Shown piece after piece: positions 34,091 through 42,765 of a DNA stretch of 64,000 nucleotides. Position numbers and translations under genes: made by a program. The notes beneath the pieces are model-generated. The model saw only the letters and a program-made list of their open reading frames with translations, was not told the origin of the DNA and searched no databases. The stretch lies in the NCBI RefSeq assembly GCF_003075435.1, contig NZ_QCZJ01000008.1, positions 154,067 to 218,066 on the forward strand, given 5' to 3'. Source of the stretch: Terrimonas sp. (lineage in GTDB: Bacteria; Bacteroidota; Bacteroidia; Chitinophagales; Chitinophagaceae). The first letter of the stretch is position 1. Each line of letters begins with the position of its first letter.

Positions 34091-34675
34091 ATGGCATTTC
34101 CACAGAAACCTCCATTCCAAAGGGGCGGCTTTAATCCCCGTTTCAGAAAAGAACAACAGCAGGAACATCGCACAAATCACATGATCAGGGTACCGCAGGT
34201 AAGGCTGGTTGGTGAAAATATTGAAGTAGGTGTATACTCTATTCAGGATGCTCTTAAAATAGCAAACGAACAGGGACTTGATCTTGTAGAAATATCTCCG
34301 AATGCAGATCCTCCGGTATGTAAAATAATAGACTATAATAAATTTCTTTACGAGAAGAAAAAGAAAGAGAAGGAAATGAAGGCCAACTCTAAAGTTTCTG
34401 AAGTAAAGGAAATACGGTTTACACCTAATACTGACGAGCATGACTTTAACTTTAAAGCTAAACATGCAGAAGATTTTTTGAAGGAGGGCAATAAGGTAAA
34501 GGCTTATGTTCAGTTTAAAGGCCGCGCTATTATGTTTAAAGAAAGAGGCGAATTATTATTATTGAAATTCGCTGAGCGCCTTGCAGAAATAGGGACAGCA
34601 GAAGGCTTGCCAAAGCTGGAAGGTAAACGTATGCTCATTATGTTTGCGCCAAAAAGCCAGAAGAAGAAAAAATAA
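34091..34675 (+). CDS. infC: Translation initiation factor IF-3
   Basis: The 194 residues carry the IF-3 N-domain (VRLVGENIEVGVYSIQDAL, LVEISPNADPPVCKIIDY), the Lys-rich linker helix (YEKKKKEKEMKANSK) and the C-domain (EIRFTPNTDEHDF; KAYVQFKGRAI; KRMLIMFAPK). A basic N-terminal extension of about 30 residues precedes the N-domain. Here it starts at ATG rather than the AUU used for autoregulation in E. coli. A strong terminator follows, and the rpmI-rplT genes usually found next are absent. Confidence 0.96.
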   Translation: MAFPQKPPFQRGGFNPRFRKEQQQEHRTNHMIRVPQVRLVGENIEVGVYSIQDALKIANEQGLDLVEISPNADPPVCKIIDYNKFLYEKKKKEKEMKANSKVSEVKEIRFTPNTDEHDFNFKAKHAEDFLKEGNKVKAYVQFKGRAIMFKERGELLLLKFAERLAEIGTAEGLPKLEGKRMLIMFAPKSQKKKK

Positions 34676-34692
34676 ATAAATTTTTTGTAGAT

Positions 34693-34740
34693 AAAACCTG
34701 TTGGTTTTGCGTTGAAATAACTCAATCCAACAGGTTTTTT
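34693..34740 (+). terminator. Rho-independent terminator after infC
   Basis: AAAACCTGTTGG (34693-34704) pairs with CCAACAGGTTTT (34727-34738) and runs into a T-stretch. Confidence 0.85.
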
Positions 34741-34805
34741 GTGTTATATAAATTATCATTAACCATATTTAACGTAGTGAAGTTTTAATCTCGCCGGCTT
34801 CGTTA

Positions 34806-34813
34806 TATTTTTG
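34806..34813 (+). promoter_or_regulatory. Candidate promoter -7 box (TATTTTTG)
   Basis: TATTTTTG fits TAnnTTTG and lies 50 bases before the outer-membrane gene at 34864. Confidence 0.4.
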
Positions 34814-34863
34814 AAAGATAATAAGCTGAGATTTAACCCCTTCGTAAACGAATTAAGATAAGC

Positions 34864-37677
34864 ATGAAACCCGGAATGTTACTAGTTTTTACTTTTTTTT
34901 TATACGCTTTCGCTAATGCACAAACAGAAAGAACTGTTAAAGGAAAAGTGTATGATAGTGCACATGTGGTTTTACAGGGCGCAACAGTTTTGCTTTTTAA
35001 AAAAGATGGCGGCGATACTTTAAAAACAGTAACTGATAAGGCAGGGCAATATATTTTTTCTAAAGTTCAAGCATCTTCCTTTCGCATACGTGTTACCAAT
35101 GTTGGTATGGAAGATGCGGAGCAGGATTATGATTTTGAAGAAAGCAAAATGGATATAACCCTGGGTAGCATTACCATGCAGCGTGCTATTAAAACATTAC
35201 AGGAGATCATAATAGCGCCGCCACCCATTGTAGTAAAAGAAGATACTGTTGAATTTAAAGCAGATTCATTTAAGGTAAGACCTAATTCATCTGTTGAAGA
35301 ATTATTAAAGAAATTGCCGGGTTTGCAGGTTGATAAAGACGGCAATATAACAGCGCAGGGGAAAACAGTTACCAAAATAAAAGTAAATGGTAAAGATTTT
35401 TTTGGTGGTGATCCTAAAACCGCATCCCGTGAGCTTCCTGCCGAGATTGTAGACAAGGTGCAGGTGGTAGATGACTACGGAGATATGGCAGCAATCTCCG
35501 GAATAAAAGACGGCGATCCGGATATTGTGATCAACCTCCAGTTAAAAAAAGATAAAAACCAGGGAGCTTTTGGAAAAGCATCTGCAGGATATGGAACTGA
35601 CGATCGCAAACAATTTACATTAAGTGCAAACATGTTTCGTGAGAACACACAACTGTCGTTGTTGGGTAACATTAATAATATCAACCAGAATTTATTTGAT
35701 TTTTCAAACGATGGCGGTAACCGGCGCGGTGGTGGCGGTGGCCCGGGGCGTATGATAAGCGGAAGCGGTGGTGGTAATACAACATCTGACTCTAACGCTG
35801 ATCAGAATGGTATAACAGATAATAAATCCATCGGGCTGAATTTCAGAACTGATTTTCCCGAAAAGAAGGGTTCGTTTTATGGCAATTACAGTTTTTCAAA
35901 CAGGAATACGGTGATTACCCGCAGCACTTCCCAGCAAAATCTTTTTGACAATGGCAACACGTTTATAAACAACAGGGATAATTTATCTGATAATATTGGC
36001 AGAAACCACAGGGTTAATCTCAATCTTGAATATAATATTGATTCATTCAATTATATTAAGATCCGCCCGAACTTTAATTACGGCTATGCTGATAATCGCA
36101 GTAATGGCATATTCAATTACCTGAACGGCGGAGATACAACACAGGCAGGGCACTCAGGCGATACTGTTTCCAGTAAAGCGCCCAACTTTAACGGCGAGAT
36201 CAGCTATAATCGCCGGTTCCGCAAAAGAGGCAGAAATTTATCTGTGAATGTAAACCTGGGAACATCTTCTTCTTTGCGTGATGATGATAAAATAAATTTT
36301 ACCCGTGAATATTTGAAAGCCGGCGGATATTCAGATACGTTTTTGGATCAGTTGATCACACAGGATAACCGAAATCGTAACTATGGTGTTAATGTAACCT
36401 ATACCGAGCCGGTATCTGCACGGCGCTTCCTTGACATAAGCTATGGCTATAATTATTCATTTGCAAGAAATGACAGAAGAACCTATGATAAGAGTGATAT
36501 AAACGGAGCGCTGGATTTTCTGGATAGTTTGAGCAATGCGTATGAAAATACTTTTATCAACCAGCGTGTTGGTTTGAGTTTGCGTACAGTTAATAAAAAG
36601 TATAATTATTCATTTGGGGTAAACCTTCAGCCTGCTAACCTCAACGGATACTCTATAACAAAAGACAGCGCGTATACACCGCAAAAGCGTTTGAATTTTT
36701 CTCCACAGGCGCGTTTGTCATACAATTTCTCCCGTACCAAGCGGTTGAATATGAACTATAGCGCCAACTTTAACCAGCCAGGTTTCAATCAATTGCAACC
36801 CGTGCGTGATGTTTCCAATCCACAATATCAAACGCAGGGTAACCCCGATCTTAAGCCGGAGTTCAGCCATAACTTAAGAGCAATGTTTAATAATTTTAAC
36901 TTTACCTCAGGCCGTGTATTATTTGTTGGTATGAATGCCAATTTGATACAGAACAGGATTGTAAATAATAATATTCGTTTAGATAGCAGTGGTGCGCAAT
37001 TGAGTATGCCGGAAAATATAAACGGTTATTATAATCTTTCAGGATTTTATAACTACTCTGTTCCGTTCCAGAACCGTACTTATGTAATTTCATTAAATGG
37101 TAATGTAAATTACAATCATGATGCCGGGCTGGTAGATAGTAAAAAGAATATCGGTAATAATTGGGTGACTACACAAAGGCTGAATTTTGAATTCAACTTT
37201 AAAGAATGGATTCAGTTTACTGCCGGTGGTTCATACAGCCTGAATTCTACTAAATATACACTTACTCAAAATGGTGAAAGATTAAATAGTAATGCCTGGG
37301 GTGCAAACAGCACAATGCGTCTTGATATTCCCGGGGGCGTTATACTGAGATATGATATCAGTTATGTATTGAATGAAGGGCTTGCATCGAATGTAAATTC
37401 TAATCCCACACTATTCAATGCATCAATAGAAAAAACACTGTTTAAAAATCAAAGCGGTTTCATACGCCTGTCTGGCTTTGATATCTTTAATCAAAATACA
37501 AGCGTTACAAGGCAGGTAACAGGTAATGCTATTATTGATAGCAGGGTAAACCGTTTAACCCGGTATTTTATGCTGACTTTTACATATAAGCTAATGAAGT
37601 TTAAGGGGCAGCAATCTTCGGGCAATACTCCCCAGGGTGGCGGCAACGGATCCATGAGAAGACGTCTTCCGGAATAA
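34864..37677 (+). CDS. TonB-receptor-like outer-membrane beta-barrel protein
   Basis: The 937 residues open with a signal peptide (LLVFTFFLYAFANA), a carboxypeptidase-regulatory-like domain (RTVKGKVYDSAHVVLQGATV), a plug-like domain (SSVEELLKKLPGLQVDKDG; KVNGKDFFGGDPKTASREL; DKVQVVDDYGD) and a long barrel of the OMP_b-brl_3 type. A Gly/Arg-rich loop (NRRGGGGGPGR, about 290) and another Gly-rich segment near the C-terminus are exposed-loop features. It does not end in the usual aromatic residue but in a Gln/Gly/Asn-rich tail. The cargo is unknown; no SusD partner is present, so glycan import is unlikely. Confidence 0.88.
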   Translation: MKPGMLLVFTFFLYAFANAQTERTVKGKVYDSAHVVLQGATVLLFKKDGGDTLKTVTDKAGQYIFSKVQASSFRIRVTNVGMEDAEQDYDFEESKMDITLGSITMQRAIKTLQEIIIAPPPIVVKEDTVEFKADSFKVRPNSSVEELLKKLPGLQVDKDGNITAQGKTVTKIKVNGKDFFGGDPKTASRELPAEIVDKVQVVDDYGDMAAISGIKDGDPDIVINLQLKKDKNQGAFGKASAGYGTDDRKQFTLSANMFRENTQLSLLGNINNINQNLFDFSNDGGNRRGGGGGPGRMISGSGGGNTTSDSNADQNGITDNKSIGLNFRTDFPEKKGSFYGNYSFSNRNTVITRSTSQQNLFDNGNTFINNRDNLSDNIGRNHRVNLNLEYNIDSFNYIKIRPNFNYGYADNRSNGIFNYLNGGDTTQAGHSGDTVSSKAPNFNGEISYNRRFRKRGRNLSVNVNLGTSSSLRDDDKINFTREYLKAGGYSDTFLDQLITQDNRNRNYGVNVTYTEPVSARRFLDISYGYNYSFARNDRRTYDKSDINGALDFLDSLSNAYENTFINQRVGLSLRTVNKKYNYSFGVNLQPANLNGYSITKDSAYTPQKRLNFSPQARLSYNFSRTKRLNMNYSANFNQPGFNQLQPVRDVSNPQYQTQGNPDLKPEFSHNLRAMFNNFNFTSGRVLFVGMNANLIQNRIVNNNIRLDSSGAQLSMPENINGYYNLSGFYNYSVPFQNRTYVISLNGNVNYNHDAGLVDSKKNIGNNWVTTQRLNFEFNFKEWIQFTAGGSYSLNSTKYTLTQNGERLNSNAWGANSTMRLDIPGGVILRYDISYVLNEGLASNVNSNPTLFNASIEKTLFKNQSGFIRLSGFDIFNQNTSVTRQVTGNAIIDSRVNRLTRYFMLTFTYKLMKFKGQQSSGNTPQGGGNGSMRRRLPE

Positions 37678-37760
37678 GGTGGAGTGAGCAGTGGGTGATC
37701 AGCTATCAGCCGTCAGCAATCAGCAGTTGGCTGTCAGCAATAAGCGCATAGATACAACCT
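37678..37760. repeat. Interspersed short repeat (CAGCTATCAGCCGTCAGCAA type)
   Basis: This spacer consists of variants of TCAGCAATCAGC / GCTATCAGC, complementary to the GCTGATTGCTGATA units at 53044. Copies also occur near 45060, 61120 and 61300. Confidence 0.6.
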
Positions 37761-37802
37761 GTAAGCTTATTACCTGCTTCTTCCTTTCCCTGCCTTCTTC
37801 CT

Positions 37803-37811
37803 ATCTTTGCA
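37803..37811 (+). promoter_or_regulatory. Promoter -7 box (TATCTTTGC)
   Basis: TATCTTTG plus C matches the Bacteroidota -7 element and lies 19 bases before the GTG start at 37830, so the transcript has a very short leader. Confidence 0.5.
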
Positions 37812-37829
37812 CTTCATAAATAATGGAGT

Positions 37830-38396
37830 GTGGAAAATAAACTTATCATCAAAAATATGGTTTGTAACCGCTGCATAATGGTGGTGCGCAGTGAACTGGA
37901 AAAGCTTGGCTATAAACCAGCAAGTGTTACGCTAGGCGAAGTAGTATTGGATAAGGATATTTCAGCAGATGAAAAAAATGATATAGCAAAAGTATTAGAG
38001 CCCATTGGCTTTGAACTGATTGATGATAAAAAGAGCCGTATTATAGAAAAAATAAAGAACGTTATTATTGATCTTGTACATCGCCAGGATGTTGAATTAA
38101 AAACCAGCCTGTCTGATTTGCTTAGCGCGGCATTGCATCATGATTATAATTATCTTTCTAATCTTTTTTCAGAAGTAGAGGGTACCACTATTGAAAAATA
38201 TTTTATCGCACAAAAAATAGAGCGGGTAAAAGAATTGCTGGTATACGATGAACTTTCACTCAGCGAAATAGCATTTCGCCTTAATTATTCAAGTGTTGCA
38301 TATTTGAGTAACCAGTTTAAAAAAGTTACCGGGCTAACGCCAAGTCATTTCAAACAGGTAAAAGAAGAAAAAAGGAAACCACTGGATAAGGTTTGA
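37830..38396 (+). CDS. AraC-type regulator with N-terminal HMA-like CxxC domain
   Basis: The start is GTG (VENKLIIKNMVCNRC); no ATG is in frame near it. Residues 1-70 form a heavy-metal-associated-like ferredoxin fold with MVCNRC, where the metal-site CxxC is kept. Residues 90-180 are an AraC helix-turn-helix pair (IERVKELLVYDELSLSEIAF; YLSNQFKKVTGLTPSHF). Total 188 residues. The arrangement suggests a sensor of copper or a related thiophilic metal that acts directly on DNA. The copper ATPase at 40340 is a plausible target. Confidence 0.85.
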   Translation: MENKLIIKNMVCNRCIMVVRSELEKLGYKPASVTLGEVVLDKDISADEKNDIAKVLEPIGFELIDDKKSRIIEKIKNVIIDLVHRQDVELKTSLSDLLSAALHHDYNYLSNLFSEVEGTTIEKYFIAQKIERVKELLVYDELSLSEIAFRLNYSSVAYLSNQFKKVTGLTPSHFKQVKEEKRKPLDKV

Positions 38397-38427
38397 TCTC
38401 CCTGGTTTTTCTGAAGTGAAACGAAAG

Positions 38428-38444
38428 ATGTGAGCGTCTCACAT
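38428..38444. terminator. Short hairpin between convergent genes
   Basis: ATGTGAG-CGT-CTCACAT is a perfect stem of seven pairs. It has no T-run but lies where both convergent transcripts end. Confidence 0.4.
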
Positions 38445-38512
38445 TTGCCAGCTGTCAGCTTATCCTGTATACATATCTTATTTATTCAGACGCATTGCAT
38501 TTGTATTGTTCC

Positions 38513-39280
38513 TCACGCTAATCCCTGAGCAGCGGGAGAGGATCCCAAATTCAAATCAGGCGGTTCTTTCGTTTCGTTCCAGTAGTAGCTGTCAGGGAAA
38601 GGTCTTTTCCCAAAAATAGCTGTTCCAACTCTTATCATGGTTGAGCCTTCCTCTATAGCTGTTTCCAGGTCATTGCTCATACCCATTGACAGTTCAGTAG
38701 CAGGTATGCCTGCATCCAGCAGTTCGGTTTGTATATGCTTAAGCAACTGAAAACATTTGCGTACTTTGGAAATTTCGGCAGAAAAAAGCCCGATGGTCAT
38801 GAGACCTTTAATATGCAGCCTGTCCAGTTTGCTGAACTGTAATGCAAGTTCAACCGCATGATCGGGCAACATGCCAAACTTACTTTCTTCATACGAAGTA
38901 TTGACCTGCAAAAAAATATCCATAGTCCTGTCTTCAAATTCCAGGCGCCTTTGCAGCTTCTCTGCTAATTCCAGGCGGTCTACAGACTGAATGCAATCAG
39001 CATATTTAATAACCTCTTTAATTTTATTGGTTTGTAAATGACCAATGAAATGTGTTTGATGAGCTACCGGTTGCAGTGCGTCAAATTTTTCCTTCAGCTC
39101 CTGTACCTTGTTCTCCCCAATAATTGTTTCCCCTTCTTTAAGTGCAACCAGTATATCATTTGCAGAAACAGTTTTTGTTGCTAACAACAGCTTTATTTCT
39201 CCGGGTTGCCTGCCTGCTTTTATACAGGATGCTTTGATCCTGTTCTTGGTAACAGCAATATTATTTTTAATATCTGTCAT
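38513..39280 (-). CDS. PLP-binding homeostasis protein (YggS/PROSC family)
   Basis: The 255 residues match the family from end to end: the PLP lysine in LLLATKTVS (about 36), IGENKVQE, HFIGHLQTNK, SVDRLELAEKL, FLQVNTSYEESKFG and LSMGMSNDLETAIEEGSTMIR-type C-terminal phosphate-binding motif with RVGTAIFG. These proteins keep PLP and amino-acid pools balanced. The last 20 residues (after FGKRPFPDSYYW) are a variable tail. Its ATG overlaps the stop of the MarR-type gene by four bases, so the two form an operon. Confidence 0.93.
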   Translation of the reverse strand: MTDIKNNIAVTKNRIKASCIKAGRQPGEIKLLLATKTVSANDILVALKEGETIIGENKVQELKEKFDALQPVAHQTHFIGHLQTNKIKEVIKYADCIQSVDRLELAEKLQRRLEFEDRTMDIFLQVNTSYEESKFGMLPDHAVELALQFSKLDRLHIKGLMTIGLFSAEISKVRKCFQLLKHIQTELLDAGIPATELSMGMSNDLETAIEEGSTMIRVGTAIFGKRPFPDSYYWNETKEPPDLNLGSSPAAQGLA

Positions 39281-39876
39281 GATATAAATTCATGCTCAGG
39301 GCAATCTATTCTTAACCTGCCTCCGGCAAGTGTGGTTTGCAGGAGCTTACAATAATGCGTTCCTTTATCAAATTGATAATTGGCACAGGTAAAGCACATC
39401 CGTTGAATATTGATCACACCAGCCCTGTTCAGTTCGTAAATCAGTTTCAGCAGTCCGTCCAGCATTGCTTTCTTTTGTTCATCGCTGAGCCTGCCTATCG
39501 GTTTTTCAATAGAAGCGGTGAAGAAAGAGGCTTGTTCCGCTATTTTTTTTCCTTCGGCAGTAAGCGAGATAGTAAAGCTTCTTGTATCTAATTCATCTCC
39601 TGTTTTTTTAATCAGCTTTTTAAGAAACAGCACCTTTACACTGTCGCTTATGGTTGCTTTTGTCATATTAAACTCAGCGGCCAAATAGCTCACTTTGCAT
39701 TTTTCCCCCGAATGGAAAAGCAGGAAAATTAAAATCTGAACCTGTATAGGACTGAGTGCATTGCTTTTGCTTTCATTCCAAAGCAAAACCCGGAATGCTT
39801 CTGAAATACGCTCCAGCGCTACTACAATTTTACCCTCAATTTTATTTTCCTGCCTTTCAGGATTGAATGATGACAT
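39277..39876 (-). CDS. MarR-family regulator with C-terminal Cys cluster
   Basis: The 199 residues have a MarR winged helix (about 25-120: ALSPIQVQILIFLLF; VSYLAAEFNMTKATISDSV; KKTGDELDTRSFTISLTAEG) and an added C-terminal part with CFTC (about 162-165), HYC and DCPEHEF. The four cysteines could bind zinc or an Fe-S cluster, or sense redox state. A palindrome GTTAG-N5-CTAAC lies just upstream of its start and a matching one ahead of the thioredoxin-like gene, so it probably controls both itself and that gene. Confidence 0.87.
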   Translation of the reverse strand: MSSFNPERQENKIEGKIVVALERISEAFRVLLWNESKSNALSPIQVQILIFLLFHSGEKCKVSYLAAEFNMTKATISDSVKVLFLKKLIKKTGDELDTRSFTISLTAEGKKIAEQASFFTASIEKPIGRLSDEQKKAMLDGLLKLIYELNRAGVINIQRMCFTCANYQFDKGTHYCKLLQTTLAGGRLRIDCPEHEFIS

Positions 39877-39897
39877 AAATGGATAATAATATATAAA

Positions 39898-39912
39898 GTT
39901 AGAGATCCTAAC
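39898..39912. promoter_or_regulatory. MarR-type operator, site 1 (GTTAG-AGATC-CTAAC)
   Basis: The 15-base palindrome lies 22 bases upstream of the MarR-type start. The same half-sites with the same five-base spacing recur at 40200-40214. Confidence 0.6.
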
Positions 39913-39926
39913 AATAGCGTATACAT

Positions 39927-40160
39927 TTATCCTTTTACATCTGCCATAGATGCGCCGAAGTTAATGTGCAATACATTGCCATTCGGGGTAATCAAAGCAG
40001 GCACGGATTTAACGCCTTTTGTTTCCGCTTCTTCTATCCGCGCTTTTTGCTCTCCCAAATGAACAATTTCCACATTTTTTTCGCCAATCAGGGAAATGAT
40101 GTCATGCTCGGCGCTAATGCAAACCGGGCAACCTGCATGATAAAATACTGACTTTGCCAT
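39927..40160 (-). CDS. Small thioredoxin/glutaredoxin-like protein
   Basis: I start at 40160 (MAKSVFYHAGCPVC), 77 residues; the longer frame to 40235 would run across the operator. The CPVC redox motif sits at residues 11-14, and the cis-proline is in KSVPALITP. It fits a minimal thioredoxin fold. A thiol-disulfide role linked to the copper ATPase or MarR gene beside it is possible. Confidence 0.8.
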   Translation of the reverse strand: MAKSVFYHAGCPVCISAEHDIISLIGEKNVEIVHLGEQKARIEEAETKGVKSVPALITPNGNVLHINFGASMADVKG

Positions 40161-40197
40161 GATGATGAGATTTGGTGAATAATATTGTTTGCAAATA

Positions 40198-40216
40198 TAG
40201 TTAGGTTTCCTAACTA
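40198..40216. promoter_or_regulatory. MarR-type operator, site 2 (TAGTTAGGTTTCCTAACTA)
   Basis: A perfect palindrome with eight-base arms and a three-base centre; it contains GTTAG-N5-CTAAC as at 39898. It lies in the divergent region between the thioredoxin-like gene and the copper ATPase gene, 38 bases from the former's start. Confidence 0.65.
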
Positions 40217-40339
40217 AAAAAATATTTCTATTCATTTGCCGGATAATAAGTCATGTAAATCTTACAAATCAATTATATAAAACTGTAATAACTGTTATTA
40301 TGCTTCTTCTCATCTTTGCATTGTTTAAATTACTGGTTT

Positions 40340-42613
40340 ATGATAAAGCAGGCTGAACTTACTGATAAAGTAAAAAATAACAGCACTGGTGCAACACTAA
40401 AGCAAACTTTCCCGGTTTTAAATATGAGCTGTGCCTCATGTGCGGTAAGTGTGGAGAGTACGTTAAAAGCTACGGATGGAGTTGTTGATGCGGCGGTGAA
40501 TTTTGCAACAGCTACGGTAGCTGTGGAGTACGTGCCAGGCAAAACAAACCCTGCTGCTTTACGCAGTGCCGTGGAAGCTGTTGGTTACGATTTGTTGTTA
40601 ACAGATGATAATGCGCAACAGGAAACATTTGAAGCCATACACGAAAAGAAATTCCGGCAATTAAAAACAAAAACAACCTGGGCGGTAATATTATCTGTGC
40701 CGGTTGTGGTTATAGGTATGTTCTTTATGAACCCGCCTGCCGGACGGGCAGGTATACCCTATGCCAATGAGATAATGTGGCTGTTTTCAACGCCTGTTGT
40801 ATTATGGTTTGGCAAGGATTTCTTTGTGAATGCATGGAAACAGGCAAAACATCGCTCAGCGAATATGGATACACTTGTAGCATTAAGCACGGGTATCGCG
40901 TATATTTTCAGTTTGTTCAATATGCTTTTTCCTGAATTCTGGCATGCAAGAGGATTGCACGCTCATGTCTATTTTGAAGCTGCTTCGGCGGTGATCGCTT
41001 TTATTTTGCTGGGAAGGCTATTGGAGGAAAAGGCTAAAGGCAATACAGCCGCAGCACTTAAAAAGCTGATGGGATTGCAGCCTAAAACAGTAACGATAAT
41101 TCAGCAAAGTGGCGTGCAGGTACAATTGCCGGTTGAAGAAGTTAAAGAAGGTAATATTGTGATGGTAAAACCCGGCGAAAAAATAGCTGTTGACGGAATA
41201 GTTGTTTCCGGCAGTTCGTATGTAGATGAAAGCATGCTGAGCGGAGAGCCTGTACCGGTATTAAAACAGGAGCATGAAAAAGTATTTGCAGGTACGATCA
41301 ATCAAAAAGGGAGCTTTCAGTTCAAAGCGGTTAAAGTGGGCAGCGCTACCATGCTTGCCCAAATTATAAAAATGGTACAGGATGCACAGGGAAGCAAAGC
41401 GCCTGTGCAAAAGCTGGTTGATAAAATTGCGGGCATTTTTGTGCCGGTGGTAATTGGTATTGCAATGTTAACATTTGTATTATGGGTGATTTTAGGCGGT
41501 GATAATGGAATTGTGCAGGGATTGCTTGCAGCAGTTACCGTGCTGGTTATCGCCTGCCCATGTGCGTTAGGGCTTGCCACGCCAACAGCTATAATGGTTG
41601 GTGTGGGCAAAGGTGCGGAAAAAGGAATACTTATTAAAGATGCGGAAAGTCTTGAGCTGGCTAAAAAAGTAAATGCAATAGTGCTTGATAAAACAGGAAC
41701 AATAACCGAAGGCAAGCCACAGGTTACTGATATCAGTTGGCATAACGGTGATGAATCGGGCCGGCAAATATTACTCAGTATAGAAAAACAATCGGAACAT
41801 CCGTTAGCGGAAGCGGTTGTTCATTATTTTGGCGAAGAAAATAGTATTGCTGTATATGATTTTGAGAGTATTACGGGTAAAGGCGCAAAAGCAACCGTCG
41901 ACGGCCAGGGGTATTATGTTGGCAATGCCGGGTTGCTGAATGAAAATAATATTATCATTCCTGCTGAATTGAAACAAAAAGCGGATGAATGGAGTAATAA
42001 TGCAAAAACAGTAATATGGTTTGCAGATAATACAAACGCTTTAGCGGTTGTGGCAATTGCTGATAAAATAAAGAGCACCTCTGTTGCGGCAATTAAGGAG
42101 ATTGAACAAATGGGTATTGAAGTATATATGCTAACAGGCGATAATGAGGCAACCGCCGGTGCAATAGCAGGGCAAACAGGTATACAACATTATAAAGCAG
42201 AAGTATTGCCCCAGCAAAAATCAGCGTTTATAAAAGAATTACAACAGCAGGGCAGGGTAGTGGCAATGGTGGGTGATGGCATTAATGATAGTGCTGCATT
42301 GGCACAGGCTGATGTAAGTATAGCAATGGGCAAGGGGAGTGATATTGCAATGGATGTGGCAAAAATGACAATCATATCTTCTGATCTTACCAAAATTCCG
42401 AAGGCAATACGGTTGTCAAGGCAAACTGTGAGCACTATAAAACAAAATTTATTCTGGGCATTTATTTATAATGTAATCGGTATACCTGTGGCTGCGGGTA
42501 TTTTGTATCCGGTCAATGGCTTTTTGCTGAACCCGATGATAGCAGGAGCGGCTATGGCATTGAGCAGTGTGAGTGTAGTGAGTAATAGTTTGTTGTTGAG
42601 AGTGAAGAAATAA
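40340..42613 (+). CDS. copA: Copper-exporting P-type ATPase
   Basis: I prefer the ATG at 40340 (MIKQAELTDK) since TCATCTTTGC, a promoter-like -7 box, lies at about 40310-40319; an in-frame ATG at 40316 overlaps it. The 757 residues contain one HMA domain with MSCASC (about 30), eight expected membrane helices, the phosphatase TGE-type loop (MLSGEP), the CPC metal site in ACPCALGLATPTA, the phosphorylation site LDKTGT, an HP motif (SEHPLA) and the hinge GDGINDSAALAQ. This is a P1B-1 ATPase exporting Cu(I). A palindromic element is embedded in the first membrane region at 40736. Confidence 0.94.
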   Translation: MIKQAELTDKVKNNSTGATLKQTFPVLNMSCASCAVSVESTLKATDGVVDAAVNFATATVAVEYVPGKTNPAALRSAVEAVGYDLLLTDDNAQQETFEAIHEKKFRQLKTKTTWAVILSVPVVVIGMFFMNPPAGRAGIPYANEIMWLFSTPVVLWFGKDFFVNAWKQAKHRSANMDTLVALSTGIAYIFSLFNMLFPEFWHARGLHAHVYFEAASAVIAFILLGRLLEEKAKGNTAAALKKLMGLQPKTVTIIQQSGVQVQLPVEEVKEGNIVMVKPGEKIAVDGIVVSGSSYVDESMLSGEPVPVLKQEHEKVFAGTINQKGSFQFKAVKVGSATMLAQIIKMVQDAQGSKAPVQKLVDKIAGIFVPVVIGIAMLTFVLWVILGGDNGIVQGLLAAVTVLVIACPCALGLATPTAIMVGVGKGAEKGILIKDAESLELAKKVNAIVLDKTGTITEGKPQVTDISWHNGDESGRQILLSIEKQSEHPLAEAVVHYFGEENSIAVYDFESITGKGAKATVDGQGYYVGNAGLLNENNIIIPAELKQKADEWSNNAKTVIWFADNTNALAVVAIADKIKSTSVAAIKEIEQMGIEVYMLTGDNEATAGAIAGQTGIQHYKAEVLPQQKSAFIKELQQQGRVVAMVGDGINDSAALAQADVSIAMGKGSDIAMDVAKMTIISSDLTKIPKAIRLSRQTVSTIKQNLFWAFIYNVIGIPVAAGILYPVNGFLLNPMIAGAAMALSSVSVVSNSLLLRVKK
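40736..40752. repeat. REP-like palindrome inside copA (CCTGCCGGACGGGCAGG)
   Basis: Arms CCTGCC and GGCAGG flank GGACG. In frame it encodes part of NPPAGRAGIP in the loop after the first membrane helix, a stretch unlike the rest of that loop. Such palindromes are scattered in Bacteroidota genomes, usually between genes. Confidence 0.55.
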
Positions 42614-42662
42614 TTTGAGAATTTGAAAATGTGGAAATGTGAGGATGTGAGAATGTGGAGGA
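42614..42662 (+). repeat. Short low-complexity repeat (GAGAATTTGAAAATGTG type)
   Basis: The spacer after copA consists of variants of TTGAGAATTTGAAAATGTG and GTGAGAATGTGGAG. No gene is seen in 42614-42765. Confidence 0.5.
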
Positions 42663-42765
42663 ATGGCAATATTAAAGTATTCCTTGTGGTTGCTGCTGCT
42701 TTGCACCTGCTGGGTGAACACATAAATACTGAAATGACAGAAAAGCCTCCATTAAAATAATTATT

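Noticed and set aside
34740..34863. Hidden rpmI gene between infC and the outer-membrane gene
   Set aside because: The gap is too short and no basic L35-like frame is present.
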